This document shows, piece after piece, positions 8,638-16,777 of a stretch of DNA of 64,000 bases (the stretch's first letter is position 1; each line of letters opens with the position of its first letter). The position numbers were made by a program, and so were the translations under genes. The notes beneath the pieces are model-generated. The model searched no databases, had not been told where the DNA came from, and saw nothing but the letters and a program-made list of their open reading frames with translations. Source of the stretch: Lacihabitans soyangensis (GTDB lineage: Bacteria > Bacteroidota > Bacteroidia > Cytophagales > Spirosomataceae). The stretch is from assembly GCF_024343775.1 (NCBI RefSeq), contig NZ_RJUF01000192.1, positions 22,920 through 86,919 of the forward strand. The letters are read 5' to 3'.

Positions 8638-9897
8638 TTTTCTGCCGCTATAAGTTATCTTGAATATAGTACCCCCAAGGTCATCGCTAACGTACAGTGC
8701 CCCATCTGGACCTTGAGCCAAACCGCAAGGGCGATGTTGAATAGGACCAGTTGGCTTCACCAAGTCAGTTCCAGCAAAATTATCTGCAAAAATCTCCCAT
8801 TTACCTGTTGGTTTTCCATTGACAAATGGCACAAAAGCCACCAAATAACCTTTTTTCAATTCTGGTGATTGACCATGAAAGGCAATGAATGCCCCATTTC
8901 GATATTTGGCAGGAAACATTTTTCCTGTATAAAACAGCAAGTCATTTGGGCCTAAATGTGCAGGAAAAGCTACCAAGGGATCAATGGCTTTTTCGCCTCC
9001 TGTCATTTTTCCGTCTCCGCCATATTCAGGAGCCACGATTTTCTTCTTCTGAAATTGATCATAATATATATACGGCCAGCCAGCGTCATCTCCTTCTTTC
9101 ATCTCGTAAAGGGTTTCTGCCGGAAGTTCTTGGCTTTGTTTTGGGGTATAATATTGCGGATAAAAATCATGAAATTGTCCTCGGCCATGGATGGTTACAA
9201 AAAGGGAATTGGTTTTGTTGTTCCAAGCAGTACCAACGGCATTTTTTACACCTGTAGCAAAACGTTTTCCGTCTGCATAGGTTTGATTCAGTTTATCAGC
9301 ATTAAACTTCCAAATACCACCAGCAGAATCTAGAATAGTGCATGGCATCATTCCTTTTCCTGTGCCTTTTTCTCTACATGGGTCATTGTAAGACCCTACC
9401 GTCACGTATATGTTGTTGGCATTGTCCAATACGAATGGTTTGGCATTGTCTCGGCCTTTATCTACCAAGCCTTCAACAATTTCCTCTGGGGCATCAATAT
9501 TGATGATTTCTTCCTTTTCATTGAGTTTGTACCTCATAACTCCAGTATTGGATGAAGCGTACAAGTAACCGTTTTTTATGGTAATTCCGGTTCCAGGATA
9601 GTTTCCGAACATTTCGGTCTTTTCTATTTTGCCGTCTTTATTGTCATCTCTGAGTACTACTATTCCTTTTCCTTCCTTCAGTTTAGAAAGTTTTGCGTAG
9701 ATTACGCCGTTCTTAGAGACCGTCAGATGGCGAGTAGAACCCAGTTCTGTTCCGAGAATGGTAGCCTTAAAGCCAGTAGGAACCGTGATTTCACTTTTGG
9801 GAACATCAGGTGGAGTTTTCTTTCGGATTATTTCAGAAGGCTTAAAGGAGATAATAACAAACGATGCCAAAGTGGCCAAAATCAAAGTTTTTTTCAT
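8635..9897 (-). CDS. PQQ-dependent sugar dehydrogenase-like protein, exported
   Basis: 420 residues from the ATG at 9897. The frame is open to 9969, but the signal-like MKKTLILATLASFVIISF begins here. The body is a beta-propeller of the glucose/sorbosone dehydrogenase family, with repeated strands such as VYVTVGSYND-like segments, GDDAGWPYIYYD and the C-terminal GLAQGPDGALYVSDD. Relatives use PQQ or act as lectin-like propellers, and the substrate cannot be read from the sequence. It ends at the terminator shared with the upstream-coordinate lipoprotein gene and begins 87 bp from the phosphodiesterase stop, so the two minus-strand genes may be co-transcribed. Confidence 0.75.
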   Translation of the reverse strand: MKKTLILATLASFVIISFKPSEIIRKKTPPDVPKSEITVPTGFKATILGTELGSTRHLTVSKNGVIYAKLSKLKEGKGIVVLRDDNKDGKIEKTEMFGNYPGTGITIKNGYLYASSNTGVMRYKLNEKEEIINIDAPEEIVEGLVDKGRDNAKPFVLDNANNIYVTVGSYNDPCREKGTGKGMMPCTILDSAGGIWKFNADKLNQTYADGKRFATGVKNAVGTAWNNKTNSLFVTIHGRGQFHDFYPQYYTPKQSQELPAETLYEMKEGDDAGWPYIYYDQFQKKKIVAPEYGGDGKMTGGEKAIDPLVAFPAHLGPNDLLFYTGKMFPAKYRNGAFIAFHGQSPELKKGYLVAFVPFVNGKPTGKWEIFADNFAGTDLVKPTGPIQHRPCGLAQGPDGALYVSDDLGGTIFKITYSGRK

Positions 9898-9984
9898 GTT
9901 TTTAAGGAAGAATAAATGTTTTATAAATGTAAATGGATTTTTTGTAAAACCCACACATAATTCTTCCAAAACGGACTTTAGTCT

Positions 9985-10938
9985 TTAAAAAAACGAAACT
10001 CCCTCCAAGTTTTCTTTTACAGAATTGGGTATTTCGATGTTTAAAAATTTACAAACTGATGGAAAAATATCAACCACAGCCAAGCCATTTTTGAATCTTG
10101 GATTTTTGGGCTTTTTATTTGTGGCAATCCAAGTTTCACGCTCTCTGTCTGATTGTCCACCGTGATTTTTGCCAGTTTGTGCGTCACGACCATGGTCGGT
10201 AGTTACTATCAATAGCCAGTCTTCTTTGAACTTCTTCTCTCTAAGACTTACTGCCTCATATACTTGACCAATCAATTGGTCTGCGTGTTCAACAGATTCG
10301 TAGAAAGTTTTACTGTCACCATGTCTATGGCCCATGTCATCGGTAAATTCCAAATATAACCAAGATACATCTGGGCCCTTTGATTTTATGGTTTCTGCAG
10401 CTTTTTCGGTTACAAGTTTGTCAATATTTTTGATGTAAATCTTATTTTTATCGTGTGGGAATGCCACTGTATCCAATTCATAACCATCATATTTATAGTC
10501 TATAGTCAAGTTGTTAGTAGCTGTAAGCCCTTCGCCCAAAAGCTTGGTGCGGTTGTCGAGCCAAGTAGAGAAAACCCCTAGCTTAAAGTTTGGATTTGCT
10601 TCTTTTGCGACTTTGAAAAAAGTGGGATAGTTATAATTCGGGGCCTCTATACCATTTCCCCAAACATTGTGTTTGTTGGCCCAAGTGCCGGTTAGCATGG
10701 AATTATAGCCAACGGCCGATATGGTCGGCGATTCAGTTTTTCCACCTTTTTCGCCACCAACATATGCTTTACCAAAACCACCTTTGGAGGTAAGTTTATC
10801 TAAATGAGGAGTATTTACTTTGGTAATAACATCGTAAGGAATGCCATCAACTAATATTACCAATACCTTTTTTTGTTGGGCGAAGGAAAGTGTTAAAAAG
10901 AAAAGATTGAATATAAATAAAAAGATTCCTGTTTTCAT
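9985..10938 (-). CDS. Secreted alkaline phosphatase / nucleotide pyrophosphatase family protein
   Basis: 317 residues with a clear signal peptide (cleavage near SFAQ). The alkaline phosphatase superfamily metal sites are visible: VDGIPYD near residue 31, the nucleophile region VGYNSMLTG, DDMGHRHGD, and TTDHGRD followed by a late NHGG. These give two-metal phosphodiesterase or phosphatase chemistry in the periplasm. At 317 residues it is shorter than many NPP enzymes but contains all the expected metal ligands. It faces the integrative element, and the original tRNA terminator lies just upstream of its start. Confidence 0.85.
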   Translation of the reverse strand: MKTGIFLFIFNLFFLTLSFAQQKKVLVILVDGIPYDVITKVNTPHLDKLTSKGGFGKAYVGGEKGGKTESPTISAVGYNSMLTGTWANKHNVWGNGIEAPNYNYPTFFKVAKEANPNFKLGVFSTWLDNRTKLLGEGLTATNNLTIDYKYDGYELDTVAFPHDKNKIYIKNIDKLVTEKAAETIKSKGPDVSWLYLEFTDDMGHRHGDSKTFYESVEHADQLIGQVYEAVSLREKKFKEDWLLIVTTDHGRDAQTGKNHGGQSDRERETWIATNKKPKNPRFKNGLAVVDIFPSVCKFLNIEIPNSVKENLEGVSFF

Positions 10939-11051
10939 TTTGGAATTAAAAGTTTTGTCAAATTAAAATTAAAAAAAAGACAAAAACCTAAAACCAAAAA
11001 CATTTAATATAAAAATAACAGGTCGGGAAATTGATTTCGGACTTGATTGAA

Positions 11052-11078
11052 TAAAAAAAGGAGGTCAAAGACCTCCTT
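11052..11078 (-). terminator. Orphaned original terminator of tRNA-fMet
   Basis: On the minus strand this is a 9-bp stem (11070-11078 with 11058-11066), a 3-base loop and a run of seven T. It sits directly after the distal att repeat, exactly where the tRNA-fMet terminator would be if the 5.7 kb element were removed. The rest of the 10939-11303 gap holds the att repeat, the arm-type site and the integrase promoter. Confidence 0.8.
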
Positions 11079-11093
11079 GAGTAGCGGGAACAG
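11079..11093. repeat. att direct repeat, distal end (gagtagcgggaacag)
   Basis: This is an exact 15-bp copy of the tRNA-fMet 3' end (second copy 16763-16777). The match ends sharply on both sides, with different bases at 11078/16762 and 11094/16778. It contains the last 12 bases of the tRNA gene and 3 bases beyond. Confidence 0.85.
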
Positions 11094-11231
11094 TGCTAAC
11101 ACCTACTTAATTTGATACTTTCTCAAACCTTTGTAAAATGTCATAAAAACACTATTCTTAATGCTTTTGAAGGCTATTTTGTCTTTTAGATTGTTTAACT
11201 ACATTAATCTAAATATTGTATTTATTAACAA

Positions 11232-11257
11232 AAATGCGTAACCATTTGCGTAACCAA
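11232..11257 (+). repeat. Arm-type site, left (two tgcgtaacc units)
   Basis: Two copies of tgcgtaacc spaced by 4 bases lie in a 26-bp block that recurs with one mismatch at 16683-16708, in the same orientation. Both blocks lie inside the element near its ends, as expected for the arm-binding sites of a tyrosine integrase. The left block also contains the TTTG that would be the -33 box of the integrase promoter. Confidence 0.65.
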
Positions 11258-11278
11258 TTAATCTAATCATTATCTTTG
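11245..11278 (+). promoter_or_regulatory. Candidate Bacteroidetes promoter of the integrase gene
   Basis: TTTG at 11245-11248 and TATCTTTG at 11271-11278 match the Bacteroidetes -33 (TTTG) and -7 (TAnnTTTG) boxes with 22 bp between them. The predicted start of transcription lies about 20 bp before the integrase ATG. The -33 box lies inside the arm-type repeat. Confidence 0.5.
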
Positions 11279-11303
11279 AATAGCAATTAAAAAAGATACT
11301 ATT

Positions 11304-12566
11304 ATGGCAAATGCCTTTTTTAGATTACGAAAAGCCAAAGATAACAAAGAACAATTGATTTATGTAGGTTATAGATTTGGACAAGACCAGTTAATTCATT
11401 CAACAGGCATCAAAGTTTTGCCTAAACATTGGGATTTTAAAAAGTCACGTGTCAAAAACATAGTGGAGTTTTTCCCTAAAGACGAAGTGAATGCTTTTCT
11501 TACTGACTTAGCAAATTTTATAAATACTACCGCAACGATTTATAAAACTCAAAAACAGGAGTTAAGCAAAGAAGTACTTAAAAACGAAATAGACCTTTTT
11601 ATAAATCCTGAAAAGGCATTGAAAGATAAGCCTAAAAACTTATTTGCTTTTATCGAAAAGTTTATTCTTGATTCAAAAGAAGGGAGGAGGCAAATTGACG
11701 GCAAAGAGGTCAATGAGCGTACAATTAAAAGATATAGCACCACCTTTTCAATAATTAAAGACTTTCAGTGCCAATATGAAAGGGTTATTGATTTCAACAA
11801 CATAGATATTGATTTCTATAAGGATTTCAACAACTACATGACCAAAGTAAAAAACTATGCACCAGCGACAATGGGCAAGCATATCTCCACACTAAAGACT
11901 TTTCTAAAGGAAGCAACAGAGGAAGGTATAAATACGAATTTGAAGTTTCAAAGTAAGGCTTTTAAAGTGGTTGAAACAGAATCAGATACGATTGCACTTT
12001 CTGAAAATGAACTACTTGAAATGTACCAGTTAGATTTGTCTCAAAACGCTAGATTGGAAAAAGTAAGGGATTTATTTATCATAGGTGCAAATACAGGACT
12101 TAGATTCTCAGATTTTACAGATATTCAAGCAGAAAACATTAAAAAGGACGCTAACGGTTATTCCTTGGATATTATCCAATTCAAGACCAAAAATAGGGTT
12201 ATAGTGCCATTAAATGATATAGCGTTAGAGATACTTCAAAAATACAATTTCAAGCTTCCTCCTGCCATAAGTAACCAAAAATTCAATGGTTACATTAAAG
12301 AGGTTGCAATTTTAGTTGAAAGCTTACACGACAAATACACCAAAGTTGTAACTAAGGGAGGAAAAACAGAGGAGATTGTACTTTGCAAGTGGGAAATGGT
12401 GTCAAGCCATACAGGCAGAAGAAGCTATTGTACTAATGCTTATGAACGTGGAACACCTGCAATTTCATTAATACAGATTTCAGGACATAAGACCGAAAAA
12501 AGCTTTTTGAAGTACATTAAGACATCAAAAGCAAAACACGCTGAAATAGTTAGAAAACATCAATAA
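11304..12566 (+). CDS. Tyrosine recombinase / integrase
   Basis: 420 residues. The N-terminal arm-binding domain (about 1-100) is followed by a SAM-like core-binding domain (about 110-220) and a catalytic domain. The catalytic residues are R267 (NTGLRFSD), K294 in QFKTKN, H369 and R372 (HTGRR), H395 (SGHKTEKS) and Y404 (FLKYIK). This is the Bacteroidetes integrase type used by conjugative and integrative elements. It lies 211 bp from the distal att repeat and reads into the element. It should cut in the 15-bp tRNA-derived repeat. The next gene starts 4 bp downstream. Confidence 0.95.
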   Translation: MANAFFRLRKAKDNKEQLIYVGYRFGQDQLIHSTGIKVLPKHWDFKKSRVKNIVEFFPKDEVNAFLTDLANFINTTATIYKTQKQELSKEVLKNEIDLFINPEKALKDKPKNLFAFIEKFILDSKEGRRQIDGKEVNERTIKRYSTTFSIIKDFQCQYERVIDFNNIDIDFYKDFNNYMTKVKNYAPATMGKHISTLKTFLKEATEEGINTNLKFQSKAFKVVETESDTIALSENELLEMYQLDLSQNARLEKVRDLFIIGANTGLRFSDFTDIQAENIKKDANGYSLDIIQFKTKNRVIVPLNDIALEILQKYNFKLPPAISNQKFNGYIKEVAILVESLHDKYTKVVTKGGKTEEIVLCKWEMVSSHTGRRSYCTNAYERGTPAISLIQISGHKTEKSFLKYIKTSKAKHAEIVRKHQ

Positions 12567-12569
12567 AAT

Positions 12570-13484
12570 ATGGGAAAGGAATTTACACCAAACATTGAGC
12601 ATTTTAAAAATTTTGAAAGCTTAAATTTTAAAGAAAGAATTGAACTATGCTTTGTGAAAAACAATCTTGATACCTTCAATATTGGTATAGATGAAAATAA
12701 TGTGTACGCAATTTCAGGAATAAAATATTTAGATTTGTATCAAGTGCCTGAGGGTAAAAAATATTATTATTTACACCCTAAAAGCGAAGAAGAAGAAAAT
12801 ATAATAATTAGCATTTTTGAGGATAATGATTTCTTTATAGGTAGAAATTTCGGCTCATTTGATTCGAAAGTTGACCAAGTATTATCATTTGACTTTTTAA
12901 AAGAAAATTGGCGAATTAGGTTTGAAAAAGCCCCACTAAAAGACGAATTTCTATCTGAAGAAATCATACAAATCAAATATAGAATTGAGCATAGCAATGG
13001 TATATTAAACCATTTTAAAGAGTTTTATGACTTAGGTGTAAGAAAAGGGAAAAATGGAGGTATGATAAATCATTATTTCTGGCAATTGTATTTTAAATAT
13101 TATGAAGCCTATAGCATTTTTTCAAGTTTTCATACTTTGGTTAGTTGTTTGAAAACATATTATAATGGTTATTTTATGTTTGAATATTATGCCTTTTTAA
13201 GAAAAGGAGGTATTGAGGAATTAAATCTCAGTTATAAAGCAAAAACAGATTCTAAAATAATTAAATCTCCGACAAAAACAGAAAAACTTTTAATTCCTAA
13301 TTTAGTAAAAGAGACAACTAAAAATCCAAATATTTCAAAAACTGATTTAGCCCAATCGATGGAAAGGAGCGGAGTATGTAGAGAGAGAACGGTTTTTGCA
13401 TTTTTCAAAAAAATAGACATGGGAAAAGTTAAGATTAATGACTTTACTGCAATTTACCTAGAAAAATACTCTTCAATCAACTAG
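12570..13484 (+). CDS. Unknown element-borne protein (304 aa)
   Basis: I do not recognise a family. The protein is cytosolic in appearance, with no signal peptide and no clear membrane segment. It has an acidic N-terminal half, an aromatic-rich middle (about residues 160-215, many F/Y) and a basic C-terminal segment of about 80 residues (about 225-304). That segment could be a helical DNA-binding or targeting domain (TKNPNISKTDLAQSMERSGV, then RERTVFAFFKKI). It starts 4 bp after the integrase stop, so it is probably co-transcribed and may assist recombination or regulation. That role is inference only. Confidence 0.6.
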   Translation: MGKEFTPNIEHFKNFESLNFKERIELCFVKNNLDTFNIGIDENNVYAISGIKYLDLYQVPEGKKYYYLHPKSEEEENIIISIFEDNDFFIGRNFGSFDSKVDQVLSFDFLKENWRIRFEKAPLKDEFLSEEIIQIKYRIEHSNGILNHFKEFYDLGVRKGKNGGMINHYFWQLYFKYYEAYSIFSSFHTLVSCLKTYYNGYFMFEYYAFLRKGGIEELNLSYKAKTDSKIIKSPTKTEKLLIPNLVKETTKNPNISKTDLAQSMERSGVCRERTVFAFFKKIDMGKVKINDFTAIYLEKYSSIN

Positions 13485-13515
13485 CTTATATTCAAACACT
13501 TAGACTGTCTATTCT

Positions 13516-13551
13516 ACTGAAAATTTTCAGTTTACTTCATTAATTTTCAGT
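13516..13551. promoter_or_regulatory. Candidate operator: 16-bp palindrome plus half-site
   Basis: A perfect 16-bp palindrome, actgaaaattttcagt (13516-13531), is followed 10 bp later by another copy of its half, aattttcagt (13542-13551). It is the only intergenic gap in the rightward operon and lies 60 bp before the HTH gene, so it could be the binding site of that or another element-encoded regulator. Confidence 0.45.
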
Positions 13552-13610
13552 GGATTACTATTTTTTTTGCATATTAATTTGTGTTCAAGTTTAATAAAAA
13601 CAAGAATACA

Positions 13611-13880
13611 ATGGGCAATCCTTTCGAAATTATTGAAGCTAAGCTTTCTTCAATTGAAATCTATCTACAAAAGCTTAAACCAGTTGAATTGCCTCCACTA
13701 AAAGAGGACGAACGATTCCTAGACACCAAACAAGTAGCAGAACTTTACGGAGTTTCTTCTGTAAGTATTTGGCAATGGGAAAAGGCTAATATTCTAAAGT
13801 CTTACAGAATCGGGAATCTTAAAAGATTCAAATATTCAGAATTGTTAGAATCTCCAAAACTTATTCAAAGAAGAAAATGA
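13611..13880 (+). CDS. Helix-turn-helix (excisionase-like) protein
   Basis: 89 residues from the ATG at 13611; a GTG 30 bases upstream is in frame but less likely. The N-terminal helix (MGNPFEIIEAKLSSIEIYL) is typical of small Bacteroidetes element proteins. It is followed by a MerR/excisionase-type winged helix at about residues 37-80 (LDTKQVAELYGVSSVSIWQW, then YRIGNLKRFKYSE). Such proteins act as recombination directionality factors or repressors. Its stop overlaps the next start (ATGA), so the next two genes follow in one operon. Confidence 0.8.
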   Translation: MGNPFEIIEAKLSSIEIYLQKLKPVELPPLKEDERFLDTKQVAELYGVSSVSIWQWEKANILKSYRIGNLKRFKYSELLESPKLIQRRK

Positions 13881-14188
13881 GAAATATAGATTCTTTTTTG
13901 CAGAAAAGTTCGGGAGAGGACAAGGCAAACGAAAACCACTTTATTGCTCAATTTAACAAAGTGTATTTGGAGTATTTTGAAGAGCCACAATCAATGAAGT
14001 CAGTTGCTAAAAAGCTAGAAATTGATAGGAGTAGTGTTTGTTGGTACAATAGACTAATGAGATTAAATGGTAGAATTTGGGTTGCAAAAAAAGCTAGGTG
14101 TCCATACTCTAAAAGAATAGTATTTTACTATACTACAAATCCAAGATTAGTACCTCCTTCAAGTCAATTAAGTCTATTTGACCAATGA
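13877..14188 (+). CDS. Small basic element protein with HTH character
   Basis: 103 residues, unrecognised. The middle (about residues 38-75) reads like a helix-turn-helix, with MKSVAKKLEIDRSSVCWYNR followed by basic residues, and the C-terminus carries a short hydrophobic QLSLFDQ tail. It overlaps both neighbours by ATGA, which suggests translational coupling with the HTH gene before it and the possible initiator gene after it. A role in control of replication or excision is inferred. Confidence 0.6.
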   Translation: MRNIDSFLQKSSGEDKANENHFIAQFNKVYLEYFEEPQSMKSVAKKLEIDRSSVCWYNRLMRLNGRIWVAKKARCPYSKRIVFYYTTNPRLVPPSSQLSLFDQ

Positions 14189-15198
14189 TAGATTTTATCA
14201 AAATTGAAAGGCTAAAAAGTGGTGTTAGGGGAAACCCACTTTTAAATGGAAAATGGATTCTTACAAGTAACGAGGATGCAGTTTTTTTAAAAGAGGAGGC
14301 TATTTACAACAAGCTAACGTTTGAAACCAAAAAGGCCAAAGAGTCCGATAAATACTATTCAAAAGTTAGTGGGAGTATTCATTATTATTTCAATGGAGGT
14401 TTACACAATTACAATGATTTTTCATTTACTAACATTGTGGAGGTTGTTGATGAAATCAGCGAACAGTTCGAAATTGACCATGCTAACGAGTTGAATAACC
14501 TTGAATTTGGGGTAAACGTTAAATTACCATTTGAGCCAAAACTTATTCTTGATAACCTAGTGACCCATAAGGGGAAAAAATTTTCTCATATTACCAATCA
14601 AGGTAAAAATTACCATCAGTGCGAACACACTCAATTTATTATCAAAATGTATCACAAAAGTTTGCAGTTTGGTTTAGCTGAAAACATACTCAGGTTTGAA
14701 ATTAAGGTTTTCAAAATGCAGTACCTCCACCGAAATGGAATAGATATAAAGAGCCTAAAATGCTTAAAAAACAAAGCCATTTATGAGCCGCTAGGGAGGC
14801 TTTTATTAAAGGTCTTTGATGAAATCTTAATTGATTGTGAGAATCTTGATACAAGCGTATTAACGGATGCCGAAAAGGCTACTTACCTATTGGCAACGAA
14901 ACCAAATACTTGGAAAAGAAATAATAGACTAGATTCAAAAGGGCAAAAACAACTCCAAAGGTTATTAGAAAAGTATCATAAACTAATAAATCGGCATACT
15001 AAAGGAACAACCAATAAACACAAAGTTGAAGAATTGATAGAAGAAAAATGGAATGAATTGTCCGAAATTTACCACTCCGCAAAAACAATAATTCAGGATA
15101 ACATTGTCCAATATTTACTATTTAAGTATAATGTAAGTTTCGGACATAAGCCATTTATCCACTACCAAAGGCCAAGTATTTACAACAGAGATTTTTGA
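14185..15198 (+). CDS. Possible phage/plasmid replication initiator (gene II/X-like)
   Basis: 337 residues without signal or membrane segments. The segments LEFGVNVKLP, LVTHKGKKFSH, YHQCEHTQFIIKMYHKS and ILRFEIKVFKMQ resemble a protein family found in small Bacteroidetes integrants and plasmids, which I associate with gene II/X-type rolling-circle initiators. A catalytic Tyr cannot be assigned with confidence. The C-terminal third (about 230-330) is helical and charged. It is the largest gene of the ATGA-coupled trio. If correct, the element can exist as a replicating circle. The alternative is an unrelated conserved mobile-element protein. Confidence 0.42.
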   Translation: MIDFIKIERLKSGVRGNPLLNGKWILTSNEDAVFLKEEAIYNKLTFETKKAKESDKYYSKVSGSIHYYFNGGLHNYNDFSFTNIVEVVDEISEQFEIDHANELNNLEFGVNVKLPFEPKLILDNLVTHKGKKFSHITNQGKNYHQCEHTQFIIKMYHKSLQFGLAENILRFEIKVFKMQYLHRNGIDIKSLKCLKNKAIYEPLGRLLLKVFDEILIDCENLDTSVLTDAEKATYLLATKPNTWKRNNRLDSKGQKQLQRLLEKYHKLINRHTKGTTNKHKVEELIEEKWNELSEIYHSAKTIIQDNIVQYLLFKYNVSFGHKPFIHYQRPSIYNRDF

Positions 15199-15226
15199 AA
15201 AGAACAGAGATTTACAAAAAGTAGAA

Positions 15227-15628
15227 ATGAAAGGATTTACAAATAATATTCATGGACGACCTAAAGGTGTACCAAACAAAGTGACCGCTGAATTACGGTC
15301 TTTGCTTCACGATTTTGTGACGGAGGAATGGGAGGCTATAAAAAGTGATTTTAGACAATTACAGCCAAAGGAACGCCTTATCTATTACGAAAAGATTTTG
15401 CAGTATTGTATCCCTAAGAATAGCAAATCAGGACTTGATTCAGAGGAGGCAAAGATTGAACAACCCATTTTTGAGACAATCCACTGTTATGAGATTGATT
15501 TGGAAAAAATCCAATATCAAGACTTAAAAGAAATGATTCAGGATTCTGAAATATTTATGAGTACTAGGCATAAGGCACAATTTCGATTAGAACTGCCTGA
15601 CAATCACAGACAATATGAAGCAGATTAG
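15227..15628 (+). CDS. Small conserved mobile-element protein (GRPKGVPNK N-terminus)
   Basis: 133 residues beginning with a basic motif, HGRPKGVPNKVTAELR, followed by a helix with the pattern DFRQLQPKERLIYYEKILQYCIPK. This N-terminal pattern recurs in small proteins of Bacteroidetes phages and integrative elements and resembles the DNA-contacting start of some small terminase or DUF5681-like proteins. The acidic C-terminal half has no family I recognise. It starts 28 bp after the possible initiator gene. Confidence 0.6.
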   Translation: MKGFTNNIHGRPKGVPNKVTAELRSLLHDFVTEEWEAIKSDFRQLQPKERLIYYEKILQYCIPKNSKSGLDSEEAKIEQPIFETIHCYEIDLEKIQYQDLKEMIQDSEIFMSTRHKAQFRLELPDNHRQYEAD

Positions 15629-15864
15629 AATAAAAAAAGTTGTAATTGGCGTTTACAATTTCATTGTTGAATACTTATCAGAATTGCTAATATTAGCAGT
15701 TTTAATTTTTGGTTGATAATCTTTTAAGATAAAGATAAAATTGAGCCATAACCACCAAAAGGAAAATAATGGAGGGGTACTTCAAATCCTTAAATCAAAA
15801 CACTTTGGTTACTGTAGACTCAGCAAAACAAAACCGATTCCTAATTTCGAAGGTAGGGGGTCAT

Positions 15865-16602
15865 TTACTTAAAATGGCTAAGTACTTTGTATTTTATTAA
15901 GGTATTCGTGGCTGAAAGTATTTCAATTTTTAATCCTTTAAATCCCACTAACGTACTTTCGTTCAAATCATATTGAATATCTTGTGTAAAGCTCGGTCTA
16001 GCAAGGTCATTTGAGAACTCTCGGTAAATAAATTTAATTGAATTCCCAACTTTTCCATTGTAAATAAATTCCTGTTTAAACGATAACTCTTTATTCAAAA
16101 CAACTTTTTTTTGCTTTATATCAATTAATTCTTTGGATTTAGTTGCCCTAATCAAAGCGGGGTCGGTTAGTTCTATATTCAAATCTACAGGTACTAAACT
16201 TGGTACAATTTTATAGTACTTTAAATCAGGAGAAATCATTAGAATAGAATATAAATTTTGAACATAAGATTTAACTAACTTATCTTGTTGAACATAACAT
16301 TTATCTACACAAACATAATAATTCCATTTAGCAGATTTCTGAACCAAATATAAATCAGTTGGTTCTATGCTAACAAATGCACCAAATGTACTTTTTTCTA
16401 ATGACTTATTTAAATGGATACCATCATAAACCTCCTGAATAGTTTTATCGACCAATGTAGAACCAATTTCACCTTCTGATTCACTACCAATTTCAGGAAA
16501 GAAAATCATTTCTTTGGAAGGTTTTAGAATTTGGGCAATCAAGAAATTAGTATTCGATAGAATGAGGAATAAAGAAAAAGCGAGGATTAGTCTTTTTATC
16601 AT
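15865..16602 (-). CDS. Secreted protein of unknown function, element cargo
   Basis: 245 residues with an N-terminal signal peptide (MIKRLILAFSLFLILS, cleavage near LIAQ). The mature part is beta-rich with a single Cys pair (YVCVDKCYV) that could form a disulfide, and no family is recognised. It is the only gene on the opposite strand of the element and lies next to the tRNA end, the usual place for cargo. A -7-like box TAAATTTG lies at 16647-16640. It could be an envelope or immunity protein, but nothing in the sequence decides this. The 15629-15864 gap before it holds no convincing gene. Confidence 0.6.
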   Translation of the reverse strand: MIKRLILAFSLFLILSNTNFLIAQILKPSKEMIFFPEIGSESEGEIGSTLVDKTIQEVYDGIHLNKSLEKSTFGAFVSIEPTDLYLVQKSAKWNYYVCVDKCYVQQDKLVKSYVQNLYSILMISPDLKYYKIVPSLVPVDLNIELTDPALIRATKSKELIDIKQKKVVLNKELSFKQEFIYNGKVGNSIKFIYREFSNDLARPSFTQDIQYDLNESTLVGFKGLKIEILSATNTLIKYKVLSHFK

Positions 16603-16682
16603 GTTTATTTTAGTTTTATGCTAAGGTCTAAAAAAAAAGCAAATTTATAAAGTAACAGACAAAAAAGATTGGCAATTTATTT

Positions 16683-16708
16683 AAATGCGTAACCGTTTGC
16701 GTAACCAA
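16683..16708 (+). repeat. Arm-type site, right (two tgcgtaacc units)
   Basis: This 26-bp block matches the block at 11232-11257 with a single mismatch, in the same orientation. It lies 55 bp inside the tRNA-proximal att repeat and is interpreted as the second arm-binding region of the integrase. Confidence 0.65.
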
Positions 16709-16715
16709 GAGCAAT

Positions 16716-16755
16716 AAAAAAAGTCGTAACTAATTGATAAGCAATTGATTACGAC
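16716..16755 (-). terminator. Element-supplied replacement terminator for tRNA-fMet
   Basis: On the minus strand the transcript leaving the tRNA meets a long stem: outer arms ttacgac 16749-16755 with gtcgtaa 16723-16729, inner arms caatt 16742-16746 with aattg 16732-16736, joined by one wobble and one mismatch. Seven T follow (16722-16716). It stands 8 bases beyond the att repeat, on element DNA. Confidence 0.8.
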
Positions 16756-16762
16756 CTTTAAA

Positions 16763-16777
16763 GAGTAGCGGGAACAG
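16763..16777. repeat. att direct repeat, tRNA end (gagtagcgggaacag)
   Basis: This copy of the 15-bp att repeat forms the last 12 bases of the tRNA-fMet gene and 3 bases beyond, so the tRNA stays intact after integration. Confidence 0.85.

Larger units (their letters stand above)
11079..16777. mobile_element. 5.7 kb integrative element in tRNA-fMet
   Basis: The segment is bounded by 15-bp direct repeats (11079-11093 and 16763-16777), the second being the 3' end of the tRNA-fMet gene. Just inside each end is a 26-bp near-identical arm-type repeat. The cargo is an integrase, an unknown 304-residue protein, an excisionase-like HTH gene, two small proteins, a possible replication initiator and one secreted protein on the opposite strand. 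There are no capsid, tail, relaxase or secretion genes, so it is a minimal element, a plasmid-like integrant or a satellite. By eye it is more AT-rich than the flanking genes. Confidence 0.85.

Noticed and set aside
15769..15897. Open frame of 42 codons with ATG in the element, overlapping the cargo gene end
   Set aside because: No clear ribosome site, no recognisable sequence and partly antisense to the cargo gene; probably chance in AT-rich DNA.
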